Below are positions 56,876 to 64,000 of a stretch of DNA of 64,000 nt, one piece after another. The translations under genes were made by a program, and so were the position numbers. The notes beneath the pieces are model-generated. The model made no database searches. It was not told the origin of the DNA and saw only the letters and a list, made by a program, of their open reading frames with translations. How positions within the stretch are numbered: position 1 is the stretch's first letter; every line of letters starts with the position of its first letter. Source of the stretch: Gordonia zhenghanii (GTDB lineage: Bacteria > Actinomycetota > Actinomycetes > Mycobacteriales > Mycobacteriaceae); contig NZ_JAKKOQ010000012.1 in assembly GCF_021738965.1 (NCBI RefSeq), positions 153,701 through 217,700 of the forward strand, written 5' to 3'.

Positions 56876-57892
56876 GTGGCCTCACCACGAGTACAGACTC
56901 TGATCTCGGGCTCCAAGGTGGCAGTCGTGGCAGTGGTCGCACTGCTGCTGTTCATCCTGGTGATCAACGCGATGCGCAATCCGGTGCAGGAGAGTACCCA
57001 CTCGTACTCCGCGGACTTCACCGATGCCTCGGGGCTGCATGAGAACGGCGACGTCCGGTACAAGGGCAAGCGAGTCGGCAAGGTGACCAAGGTCGAACTG
57101 ACCGAGGGCGATTCACCGGACAAACCGCTCGCGCACGTCGAGTTCACCCTCGACGACGATCACAAGATCACCGACAAGACGGAACTGGCGATCAAATACC
57201 AGAACCTGACCGGTGTGCGATACGTGGACGTGCGGGGCGACGACGAGTCGGGACCGCGTATCAGCCACGTGCCGGTGACCAAGACCGTCCCATCGTTCGA
57301 CATCACCGAACTCTTCAACGGTCTGCAACCGGTGCTGACCACTATGCAGACAAAGGACATCAACGAGTTCAGCCAGAACGCGATCGCTCTGCTTCAGGGA
57401 GACGGAACCGGGTTGGGTCCGATGCTCGACAGCACGCAGAAGCTGACGGAGTACGCGAAGAGCCGCCAGCAACTCCTGTCGACGCTGACAGCGAATCTGG
57501 CGCGGATCTCAGATGTCATGGGCGGCCGGAACGAGCACGTCATGTCCTTCCTTCGTGCGGTCGATCTACCGATCACCGCAGCGACCACCGTCCTGGACGA
57601 GTTCGCCGTCACCGCGTCCGCCGGGCCGGCACTGTTCGAACCCATTGAACGGCTCCTCGCTGCGCTGAATGTGCAGGACGGCGTGGACATGCCACACCGC
57701 ATCAAGACGATCTTCAAGAATGCGACCCAGCTCTTCGGAGTGTTCGAGCTCATGCCCAATGCGTTGGAGGGGCTCAAGAGCACTGACGGATTCCAGGAGC
57801 CGTATCCGAAGTGCTCGAACGGGACTGCAGAGATCCCGCTCGAAGCCAAGTACTTCTTCAATGAGGGACAGGTGACCCTGTGCAACCCATGA
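56876..57892 (+). CDS. mceB: Mce family protein B
   Basis: 338 residues from GTG 56876, two bases after mceA. Membrane segment (SKVAVVAVVALLLFILVINA), MCE domain with ASGLHENGDVRYKGKRVGKVTKVEL, then the helical domain and a C-terminal segment with two Cys (PYPKCSNGTAE and VTLCNP), typical of MceB proteins and likely disulfide-bonded outside the membrane. The stop overlaps the mceC start. Confidence 0.92.
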   Translation: MASPRVQTLISGSKVAVVAVVALLLFILVINAMRNPVQESTHSYSADFTDASGLHENGDVRYKGKRVGKVTKVELTEGDSPDKPLAHVEFTLDDDHKITDKTELAIKYQNLTGVRYVDVRGDDESGPRISHVPVTKTVPSFDITELFNGLQPVLTTMQTKDINEFSQNAIALLQGDGTGLGPMLDSTQKLTEYAKSRQQLLSTLTANLARISDVMGGRNEHVMSFLRAVDLPITAATTVLDEFAVTASAGPALFEPIERLLAALNVQDGVDMPHRIKTIFKNATQLFGVFELMPNALEGLKSTDGFQEPYPKCSNGTAEIPLEAKYFFNEGQVTLCNP

Positions 57893-58896
57893 CCGCTCTC
57901 CGAAGGCTGTGGCCGACGCGCAAGAAGAAGCCACACCGGGACACCAACCACAAGCTGCTCGGCGTGGGAGTGATCGTCACGGTCGTGCTCGTGCTCGCTG
58001 GAATCTTCATTCTGTACGTGCATCCGCCCGGGAAGAAGTCGATCACGTTCGAGGTGACCGACGCCGCGTCGATCCACTCCGGCGAAGACGTTCGCGTCGC
58101 GGGCATCGTCGTCGGCAAGGTCTCCGAGGTGACCATGCAGCAACAGTCTGTGCTGGTCGAGGCCAGGATCGACGAGTCGACCTTCGTCGGCGACCAGGCC
58201 ACAGTCGACGTTCGCATGTTGACGCCCGTCGGCGGGTACGCCATCACCCTCACCCCGCGTGGCAGCAGTGAACTGTCGGAGACGATCCCGGTGTCGCGCG
58301 TGACAGTGCCGTACTCGATCGGCGACGTCATTCAAGCGGCACCGCACACGACAGACGACGTCGAGACGCCTACCTGGCATTCGAACATCCAGCAGGTCGC
58401 CGACTCGCTCGGCAAGAACGACACGTCACTCCGGTCGATCGTTGACGGACTCGACTCGGTGACCGGCGTGTTCGCGAAGCAACGAGACCAAGTCCACCAG
58501 GTGGCGGAACTCGCGTCGCGGTATCTGAACACCTTCGAGTCGAACAAGGACTTCGTGTTCTCACTGGTCAAGAAGCTCGACTCGGTCGTGACGACCTATC
58601 ACGTCAACTCGGCCGGCTTCAACTACGCCTACAAGCTGTTCTCCACTGTTCTGTACCGGGCAGCACCGACGTTCCGAACCTACCTGGTCAACAGTCAGGC
58701 CTACGAGCCGCAGATTCGTTCGATCATGGGTCAGATCCGAACGATGGAGGCGGAACTGGTGCCCACGATCAATGGCCTCATCGGCATGCGCGACAAGCTG
58801 AAGTCATCGTTGACGCCCGGCAGTCTGCGGCAGATGAGCAACGGCCAGTTGATGCTCGAGAACCTCTGCATCCCACTCGCGGGGAAGGAATGCTGA
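57889..58896 (+). CDS. mceC: Mce family protein C
   Basis: 335 residues from ATG 57889, which overlaps the mceB stop (ATGA); GTG 57880 is an alternative. A basic N-terminus (RRLWPTRKKKPHRD) precedes the membrane segment VIVTVVLVLAGIFILYV. The MCE domain has ASIHSGEDVRVAGIVVGKVSEV. The C-terminal helical region ends in MLENLCIPLAGKEC with two Cys. Confidence 0.92.
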   Translation: MTALRRLWPTRKKKPHRDTNHKLLGVGVIVTVVLVLAGIFILYVHPPGKKSITFEVTDAASIHSGEDVRVAGIVVGKVSEVTMQQQSVLVEARIDESTFVGDQATVDVRMLTPVGGYAITLTPRGSSELSETIPVSRVTVPYSIGDVIQAAPHTTDDVETPTWHSNIQQVADSLGKNDTSLRSIVDGLDSVTGVFAKQRDQVHQVAELASRYLNTFESNKDFVFSLVKKLDSVVTTYHVNSAGFNYAYKLFSTVLYRAAPTFRTYLVNSQAYEPQIRSIMGQIRTMEAELVPTINGLIGMRDKLKSSLTPGSLRQMSNGQLMLENLCIPLAGKEC

Positions 58897-58897
58897 C

Positions 58898-60049
58898 ATG
58901 ACGCAAACGAACGAAGTCGCAGAGGGTGCAGGCGGCGCGGACGATCATGCTCGGGCGGTACACGATTCGAAGATCAGGAGACGGTTGTTCGCAACTCTGG
59001 CCGTCACCATGGTGGTCGCGGTCGGCGTCGCGGTCACCGGCGTGGGGTTCAGTTCCGCAACGGCCACCACGGAAGGTGCGGACGGAGGCGATGGCTTCTG
59101 CGTCGACTTCACCGACGCCATCGGACTCTACGAAGGCAACCCGGTGACGCAGATGGGCATGAAAGTGGGCACGGTGGAGGAGATTCGTGCCCAGGGACCC
59201 AAGGTCAACGTCACCTTCTCCTTGGACTCCGGGCGAGCCTATCCGGCCGACGTGAAGGCCGTCACCCGTTCTAAGTCGTTGCTCGCCGACCGAGGCCTCG
59301 AACTCGTGGGCAACTACCAGAAAGGCCCGACCCTTGAACCCGGGCATTGCATCTCGATGGACGACAGCTACACGCCGAAGTCGATCAGCGAGGTCGCCGG
59401 ATCGGCGTCGGACTTCCTCAAAGGACTCTCGAACGACGGTGGCCTCGACCTGCAGCGCGCACTCGATGGGAGCGACCGCGCATTGGAAGGCACCGGCGCC
59501 ATGGCGAACTCGATGTTCCGTAATGCCGCGCTGGCCGCGCGAGACCCTGACGCCTTCACCGCCGACATCGGCTCGTCGATCGCAGACATGGCTCCGCTGA
59601 CCGCAGAGGCGCTCAGGCATTGGGACCAGATCACGTCGCTGTCCAGTCAGGGCGAATCAGTGTCCAAGATCGGTGCCAAGCTCTTCTACGATGTGGCCAA
59701 ATTCTGCCGTGGCATCGGTTGGACCATCGCGTTGATGTACGACGTGTGGAAGAACTACGGACCAGAGCTCGAGAAGATCGTCCTCGACGTGGGTACACCG
59801 GTCGTCGAAGCGATCGCAGGCAATGCACCGACATGGAACAAGACTCTGAGTAGCCTGTCGCCGGCGATCGGAGACGCGTTGCGAGACCAGACTGCGGCGT
59901 CCGGAGCACTGTCGGTGCCGTATAAGGCGCCGTCGGTGAAGGTCTCGGCCGATCAGTGCAAGGCCTTGGGCAAGGCGTGCAAGCGCGGCTCAAACGAGAC
60001 GACGTCGGTCAATCCGATCGACCTGGTGCTGAAGGCGGGTGCGAAGTGA
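58898..60049 (+). CDS. mceD: Mce family protein D
   Basis: 383 residues from ATG 58898, one base after mceC. Membrane segment ATLAVTMVVAVGVAVTGVGF, MCE domain with AIGLYEGNPVTQMGMKVGTVEEI, and a helical domain ending in a stretch with two Cys (ADQCKALGKACKRG). The stop overlaps the mceE start by four bases. Confidence 0.92.
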   Translation: MTQTNEVAEGAGGADDHARAVHDSKIRRRLFATLAVTMVVAVGVAVTGVGFSSATATTEGADGGDGFCVDFTDAIGLYEGNPVTQMGMKVGTVEEIRAQGPKVNVTFSLDSGRAYPADVKAVTRSKSLLADRGLELVGNYQKGPTLEPGHCISMDDSYTPKSISEVAGSASDFLKGLSNDGGLDLQRALDGSDRALEGTGAMANSMFRNAALAARDPDAFTADIGSSIADMAPLTAEALRHWDQITSLSSQGESVSKIGAKLFYDVAKFCRGIGWTIALMYDVWKNYGPELEKIVLDVGTPVVEAIAGNAPTWNKTLSSLSPAIGDALRDQTAASGALSVPYKAPSVKVSADQCKALGKACKRGSNETTSVNPIDLVLKAGAK

Positions 60050-61044
60050 AGACTAAGTACACGGCGGTCCTCATCGCCCTCTTCGCAGTGATCATGGTGG
60101 TGTCCGGCTGTTCGCTCAGCCCCAACCGGCTGCCGTCGGTGAAGGCGGGTGTCAGCTCGGATTACGAGGTGACCTTGAAGTTCGCCAGCGTGTTGAACCT
60201 CCCGACCGGCGCAGACGTGATGATGAACGGTCTGCAGGTCGGGCGAGTCAAGGAGCTCAACGAGTCCAAGGACGGTGTCGACGTGGTCGTCGGACTCACC
60301 GAGTCCCGTCCGGTACCGGCCGACTCAACGGCGATCATCCGCCAGAACACGCCGTTGGGCGACACCTACCTGGGATTCACACCGCCGAAGAATCCGACCA
60401 ATCAAGGGAATCTGCATGACGGTTCGGTGATCCCGATGGCACGAACCACGTCGCCGCCGACTCTCGAAGACACGATCGCGGTGCTGGCCTACTTCGTGAA
60501 CGGCGGCAGCATTCAGAAGGTTCAGGACACGATGGTCACCCTGAACAAGACGCTGCCGAACGTCAAGGACGTCCGACGACTCGCGGACACGGTGTCGACA
60601 GACTTGCAAGACCTGGGTGACAACCTCAACGAGATCGACGGACTGCTCAACGGCCTCAACGGCGTCGCGAAGTCGTTCCCGAAGAGCGCGACGGAGATCG
60701 AGCACGTGTTCGGTGACGAGGGCATCGACTACTTCCACACCGTCGCGCACTCATTGGTCCGGCACATCGCGACCCTGCTCCCGTCGGTCGGGTCGGTGTT
60801 CACCGGCGGTCTCTTCCTGGTTCCGCTCCTCACATCGATGGCCGAAGGGGCCGAGAACGCGGCGCCGATCTGGCCTGCCGGCGACGGCGTGATCGCCAGC
60901 ACGAACGACTTCGTCAACGACACGTTGAAACCGTTCTTGAAGAATCCTCGAGTAGCTGTGAGTTCGGTCAAGGCGAAGGGCAGCGACAAGCAGCTCCTCG
61001 CGGACTCCGCTTCGATCCTGCGCATCCTGGGAGTAGTTCGATGA
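60046..61044 (+). CDS. mceE: Mce family lipoprotein E (LprK-type)
   Basis: 332 residues from GTG 60046, overlapping the mceD stop (GTGA). The signal has lipobox VSGC (Cys about residue 22), so this subunit is lipid-anchored, as is standard for the fifth gene in mce operons. MCE domain: VLNLPTGADVMMNGLQVGRVKEL, followed by the helical domain. A longer upstream frame reads into mceD and is rejected. Confidence 0.93.
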   Translation: MKTKYTAVLIALFAVIMVVSGCSLSPNRLPSVKAGVSSDYEVTLKFASVLNLPTGADVMMNGLQVGRVKELNESKDGVDVVVGLTESRPVPADSTAIIRQNTPLGDTYLGFTPPKNPTNQGNLHDGSVIPMARTTSPPTLEDTIAVLAYFVNGGSIQKVQDTMVTLNKTLPNVKDVRRLADTVSTDLQDLGDNLNEIDGLLNGLNGVAKSFPKSATEIEHVFGDEGIDYFHTVAHSLVRHIATLLPSVGSVFTGGLFLVPLLTSMAEGAENAAPIWPAGDGVIASTNDFVNDTLKPFLKNPRVAVSSVKAKGSDKQLLADSASILRILGVVR

Positions 61045-62000
61045 TCACTAAGACGCGACTCTCCGTCCTGGGGATGGTGGCGATCCTGGTCCTATCGGTC
61101 CTCTACATCTTCAATGTGGGACTGCACATCAAGACCATCGGGGCGAAGTACGCGAGCATCACGGTGCAGGACACGAACGGAATTCTCGTCGGGTCACGAG
61201 TCCTGTTGCGCGGGATCGAGATCGGTCACGTCACCGAGATCTCGCAGACCGCTCAGGGGGCGAAGGTGACCTGGGACTACAAGGATTCCCGGAAGATCCC
61301 CGTCGAGAGCAACTATCGTGTGGACAACCTCTCGGCACTGGGCGAAGCGTATATAGCGGTGCTGCCGACGACGGAGTCCGGTCCGTACCTGCAGGACAAC
61401 GCGAGCATCGACGGGGAGCGGGTCCGGGAGGCGTCCACCTTCAAGGATCTGTCGCAGCAGGTCACCGAGGTGCTCACTCAAGTCGACCCGAAACAGGTGA
61501 AGAACGTCTTCTACCAGCTCAACGCTGGTCTGCCCGATGATATCGAGGTGTTGGGCGACCTGAACCGGGTCGGCAAACTCCTGACCGACGAGTTCCTCCG
61601 GAACGAGGACTCGCTGCGGACCCTGCTGTCGACCATGCAGCCGCTGCTGATGCAGTCGTCCCGTCTTCCGGGCGACATCGCCAGGCTCACCCCGGAGATC
61701 CGCGACTTCGGAAGGATGTTCGCGTATCTGGAAGACGGTGTGAAGGACGCGATCGACTGGTCGGGGCCGATGTTCACCGGCATCAACGAGGGTGCGACTC
61801 CGCTGGTCGCCATGCTTCAGGAGTTCCTGGACCGGAATTCGGGCGAGCTGCAGATCATCGGCGAGAACCTGTTGCCGGTGACCTCTGCGGGAGCAGCCGC
61901 GATGCGCACCGTCGATACGGGTAAATTGCTCGACACGTTGATCGCCGCGACGAATGGTGGCGACGGCTTGACGGTCCGGTTTCCTTCAGGGGGGCGGTAA
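61041..62000 (+). CDS. mceF: Mce family protein F
   Basis: 319 residues from ATG 61041, overlapping mceE by four bases. Membrane segment LGMVAILVLSVLYIFNVGL, MCE domain with TNGILVGSRVLLRGIEIGHVTEI, and a helical domain. It lacks the long C-terminal tail seen in some mycobacterial MceF proteins. It is the last of the six mce genes; the 121-base gap that follows has no clear promoter but ends with a GGAG ribosome site. Confidence 0.92.
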   Translation: MITKTRLSVLGMVAILVLSVLYIFNVGLHIKTIGAKYASITVQDTNGILVGSRVLLRGIEIGHVTEISQTAQGAKVTWDYKDSRKIPVESNYRVDNLSALGEAYIAVLPTTESGPYLQDNASIDGERVREASTFKDLSQQVTEVLTQVDPKQVKNVFYQLNAGLPDDIEVLGDLNRVGKLLTDEFLRNEDSLRTLLSTMQPLLMQSSRLPGDIARLTPEIRDFGRMFAYLEDGVKDAIDWSGPMFTGINEGATPLVAMLQEFLDRNSGELQIIGENLLPVTSAGAAAMRTVDTGKLLDTLIAATNGGDGLTVRFPSGGR

Positions 62001-62121
62001 CGGATTGCTGTTGTTCCCCGCATAAGGCGGACGAACGACGAGATCCAGAGACGACCTCTGACGGCGCCCAGAGCACAAGGGAGCCGACGACAGCCCGAAT
62101 CCTATTGTTAGGAGATTCATC

Positions 62122-62979
62122 ATGAGTGGTCCCACATCCACCACCACAGCCAAGCTCTCGGAAGAGCGGGTGGACATCGCCTCGCCGCAGGCCGCGAAGG
62201 AAGAGAACGTCTCGAAGGCTGAGAAGCTCGAGCCGGAGAAGAAGAGCGCGCGGTTCGACGATGCGGCCGGTGATTCGGGTCGGACGTCCAAGTCGGAAGC
62301 GACGGCGGAAGGCAAGCCGGGGCGTCGCGGGGTCGGCGGTGTTTTCGCCAATCGCACGATCACGATGAAGTCGCTCTTGTCCAGTCTCGCGGCTCTGGCG
62401 GTCGTCGTCGTGCTGGCCGCGTTGATCTGGATGGTGGTGGACAAGTCGTCGGAGCTCAACGACATGAAAGCTGCGAACGCTGACACGGCACACGCCGAGA
62501 AGGTCGCTCTGGACTACTCGACTGGCGCGGCCGAGATGAGCTATGAGGACACTCAGGGCTGGCTCAAGCGGTTGACCGCGAACACAACCCCGGAGTTGGG
62601 CACGAGACTGCGCAATGCCGCGGGCCAGATGGAGCAGTTGCTTCGTCCGCTGCAGTGGTCGTCGACGTCGTCGCCGATCTCCGCAAAGGTCACGTCGGTC
62701 GAGGGCGACACCTACAAGGTCGACGCGTTCGTCGGCATCACGACGAAGAACGTGCAGACCCCCGCCAGCGGTATCGAGACCACGGCCACGTACAAGCTGA
62801 CAATTGACAAGGACCAGGACTGGAAGATCACTGCGATCACCAGCAACGGCACGAACCTCGACGCGGACGGCGCCGCACCGGCCGATGGTGCTCCGGCAGC
62901 GCCGCAGCCGGGTGCACCCGAAGCCCCGCAGCCCGCCGCACCGGAAGCGCCGGGCGTGCCCGCGGCTCCGGGCAACTGA
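62122..62979 (+). CDS. Mce-associated membrane protein
   Basis: 285 residues from ATG 62122. A charged, disordered N-terminus of about 80 residues leads to one membrane segment (LLSSLAALAVVVVLAALIWMVV), then an NTF2-like external domain (LDYSTGAAEMSYEDTQGWLKRLTANTTPEL ... VDAFVGITTKNVQTP) and a Pro/Ala-rich repeat tail (APQPGAPEAPQPAAPEAPG). This is the layout of Mas proteins and of the VirB8-like accessory proteins that follow mce operons, which stabilise the Mce complex. The repeat tail may cross or contact the cell wall. Confidence 0.88.
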   Translation: MSGPTSTTTAKLSEERVDIASPQAAKEENVSKAEKLEPEKKSARFDDAAGDSGRTSKSEATAEGKPGRRGVGGVFANRTITMKSLLSSLAALAVVVVLAALIWMVVDKSSELNDMKAANADTAHAEKVALDYSTGAAEMSYEDTQGWLKRLTANTTPELGTRLRNAAGQMEQLLRPLQWSSTSSPISAKVTSVEGDTYKVDAFVGITTKNVQTPASGIETTATYKLTIDKDQDWKITAITSNGTNLDADGAAPADGAPAAPQPGAPEAPQPAAPEAPGVPAAPGN

Positions 62980-63007
62980 CCGCATGTCGAGTGCAGAGGA
63001 ATAGATC

Positions 63008-64000
63008 ATGGGTGTAGAAGTCAGTGTCGCGAATCTGACCAAGTCGTTCGGCTCGCAGAACATCTGGCGCGACGTCAGTCTCACGCTTCCCAAAGGTGAG
63101 GTCAGCGCGTTGCTGGGTCCGTCGGGTACTGGTAAATCGGTGTTCCTGAAGACGTTGATCGGTCTGCTGCACCCGGAGCAGGGTTCGGTGATCGTGGACG
63201 GCACGGACATCACGCAGTGTTCGGCGAAGGAGCTCTACGAGATCCGCAAGCTGTTCGGCGTGTTGTTCCAGGACGGTGCGCTGTTCGGTTCGATGAGTCT
63301 GTTCGACAACATCGCGTTCCCGCTTCGTGAGCACACGAAGAAGAAGGAAGACGAGATCCGCAAGATCGTCCTGGACAAGGTCGAGTTGGTGGGTCTGACG
63401 GGCGCTGAGGACAAGCTGCCCGGTGAGATCTCCGGTGGTATGCGTAAGCGTGCCGGTCTGGCGCGTGCGTTGGTTCTCGATCCCGAGATCATCTTGTGTG
63501 ACGAGCCGGACTCGGGTCTGGATCCGGTCCGTACCGCGTACATCTCGCAGCTGTTGATCGACATCAACGCCGAGATCGATGCGACGATCATGGTCGTCAC
63601 GCACAACATCAATATCGCTCGAACGATTCCGGACAACATCGGCATGCTCTTCCGTAAGGAACTGGTCATGTTCGGTCCGCGTGAGCAGTTGCTGACCTCG
63701 GAGCAGCCGGTGGTCAAGCAGTTCCTCGCGGGTGATCGTTTCGGTCCGATCGGCATGTCGGAGGAGAAGGACGAGGGCGCTGCTGCGGCGGAGGCCGCGA
63801 TGCAGGCCGCGGGTATCTCCGGTGGTGGTACCAAGGACGATTTCTCGGAGATCATTCCGCAGGTCCAGCCGAATCCGGGCATGCCGGTCCGCAAGGCCGC
63901 GATCCGCCACCGCGCGAACGTCGAAGCGATGCTGCCCACGTTGCCGCCGCGGGCGCAAGAGGCGATCCGAGCGAGCATCGCTGCCGAGGACGCCAGAGCA
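63008..64000 (+). CDS. mceG: MceG (Mkl) ATPase of the Mce transporters, C-terminus beyond window
   Basis: 331 codons from ATG 63008 to the right edge; the frame is still open, and known MceG proteins are a little longer. Walker A is GPSGTGKS (about residues 37-44), the Q-loop is LFQDGALFGSM, the signature SGGMRKRAG, Walker B IILCDEPDSGLD and the switch His is in VVTHNIN. The extra C-terminal region after residue 250 is typical of MceG. It energises all mce systems in Mycobacteriales; in M. tuberculosis it is unlinked from most mce operons, here it follows one directly. The gene uses GGT and CGT codons more than its neighbours, suggesting stronger expression. Confidence 0.95.
   Translation, partial: MGVEVSVANLTKSFGSQNIWRDVSLTLPKGEVSALLGPSGTGKSVFLKTLIGLLHPEQGSVIVDGTDITQCSAKELYEIRKLFGVLFQDGALFGSMSLFDNIAFPLREHTKKKEDEIRKIVLDKVELVGLTGAEDKLPGEISGGMRKRAGLARALVLDPEIILCDEPDSGLDPVRTAYISQLLIDINAEIDATIMVVTHNINIARTIPDNIGMLFRKELVMFGPREQLLTSEQPVVKQFLAGDRFGPIGMSEEKDEGAAAAEAAMQAAGISGGGTKDDFSEIIPQVQPNPGMPVRKAAIRHRANVEAMLPTLPPRAQEAIRASIAAEDARA

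Noticed and set aside
1..64000. Mobile elements, prophage, CRISPR, tRNA or rRNA genes
   Set aside because: No transposase, integrase, regularly spaced repeats or RNA gene structures were seen on either strand.

Overview
The window is GC-rich DNA from an actinobacterium, almost certainly of the order Mycobacteriales (a Gordonia, Williamsia or Rhodococcus type organism; the genus cannot be fixed from sequence reading alone). The evidence is an Lsr2 nucleoid silencer, a complete mce lipid-import operon with an adjacent MceG-type ATPase, mycofactocin-type short-chain dehydrogenases, many fatty-acid and sterol style CoA enzymes, and several promoters where a TANNNT -10 box sits 6-7 bases before the start codon (leaderless genes). 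I saw no tRNA, rRNA, CRISPR array, insertion sequence or integrase.

Layout. 1-8.6 kb holds mostly housekeeping genes: an amino-acid-type ABC substrate-binding lipoprotein (cut by the left edge), Lsr2, a lipoprotein, TrhO, a CobW-type GTPase, a PGPGW membrane protein, a cell-wall amidase, an SDR, a nucleosidase and a thiolase-like protein. 8.7-53.8 kb is a large catabolic region made of several transcription units: ALDH; TetR; SDR-ferredoxin-P450; Rieske oxygenase-GNAT-acyl-CoA dehydrogenase-CoA ligase-hydratase-TetR; reductase; hydrolase-SDR; NTF2-like-DUF35-thiolase/aldolase-ALDH-double CoA transferase; a second Rieske-GNAT-CoA ligase-TetR unit; hydratase; Baeyer-Villiger monooxygenase-CoA ligase facing hydrolase-(frameshifted) hydrolase/ligase fusion and two acyl-CoA dehydrogenases; MpaB-type oxygenase-methylacyl-CoA racemase-SDR; nitroreductase-hydrolase-tandem TetR; hydratase; ALDH. 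53.9-64 kb is yrbEA-yrbEB-mceABCDEF, a Mce-associated membrane protein and mceG (cut by the right edge).

How the genes may work together (inference). Oxygenases (P450, two Rieske proteins, a Baeyer-Villiger enzyme, an MpaB-like protein) and dehydrogenases would oxidise a hydrophobic substrate to ketones, lactones and acids. Hydrolases would open lactones. CoA ligases, CoA transferases, a methylacyl-CoA racemase, acyl-CoA dehydrogenases, hydratases and a thiolase-fold aldolase with its DUF35 partner would then degrade the chain. The mce system could import the substrate or a related lipid. The gene content fits a branched or alicyclic compound (terpenoid- or sterol-like), but the substrate cannot be read from the sequence.

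The most interesting signals are regulatory. A single 437-residue protein carries two TetR domains in tandem, and a near-identical 17-23 bp motif lies at its own promoter and at three other promoters over 14 kb. A second motif family, CTA-N7-TAG with A/T-rich flanks, recurs in front of many of the catabolic operons. A Rieske-GNAT-CoA ligase-TetR gene order is present twice.
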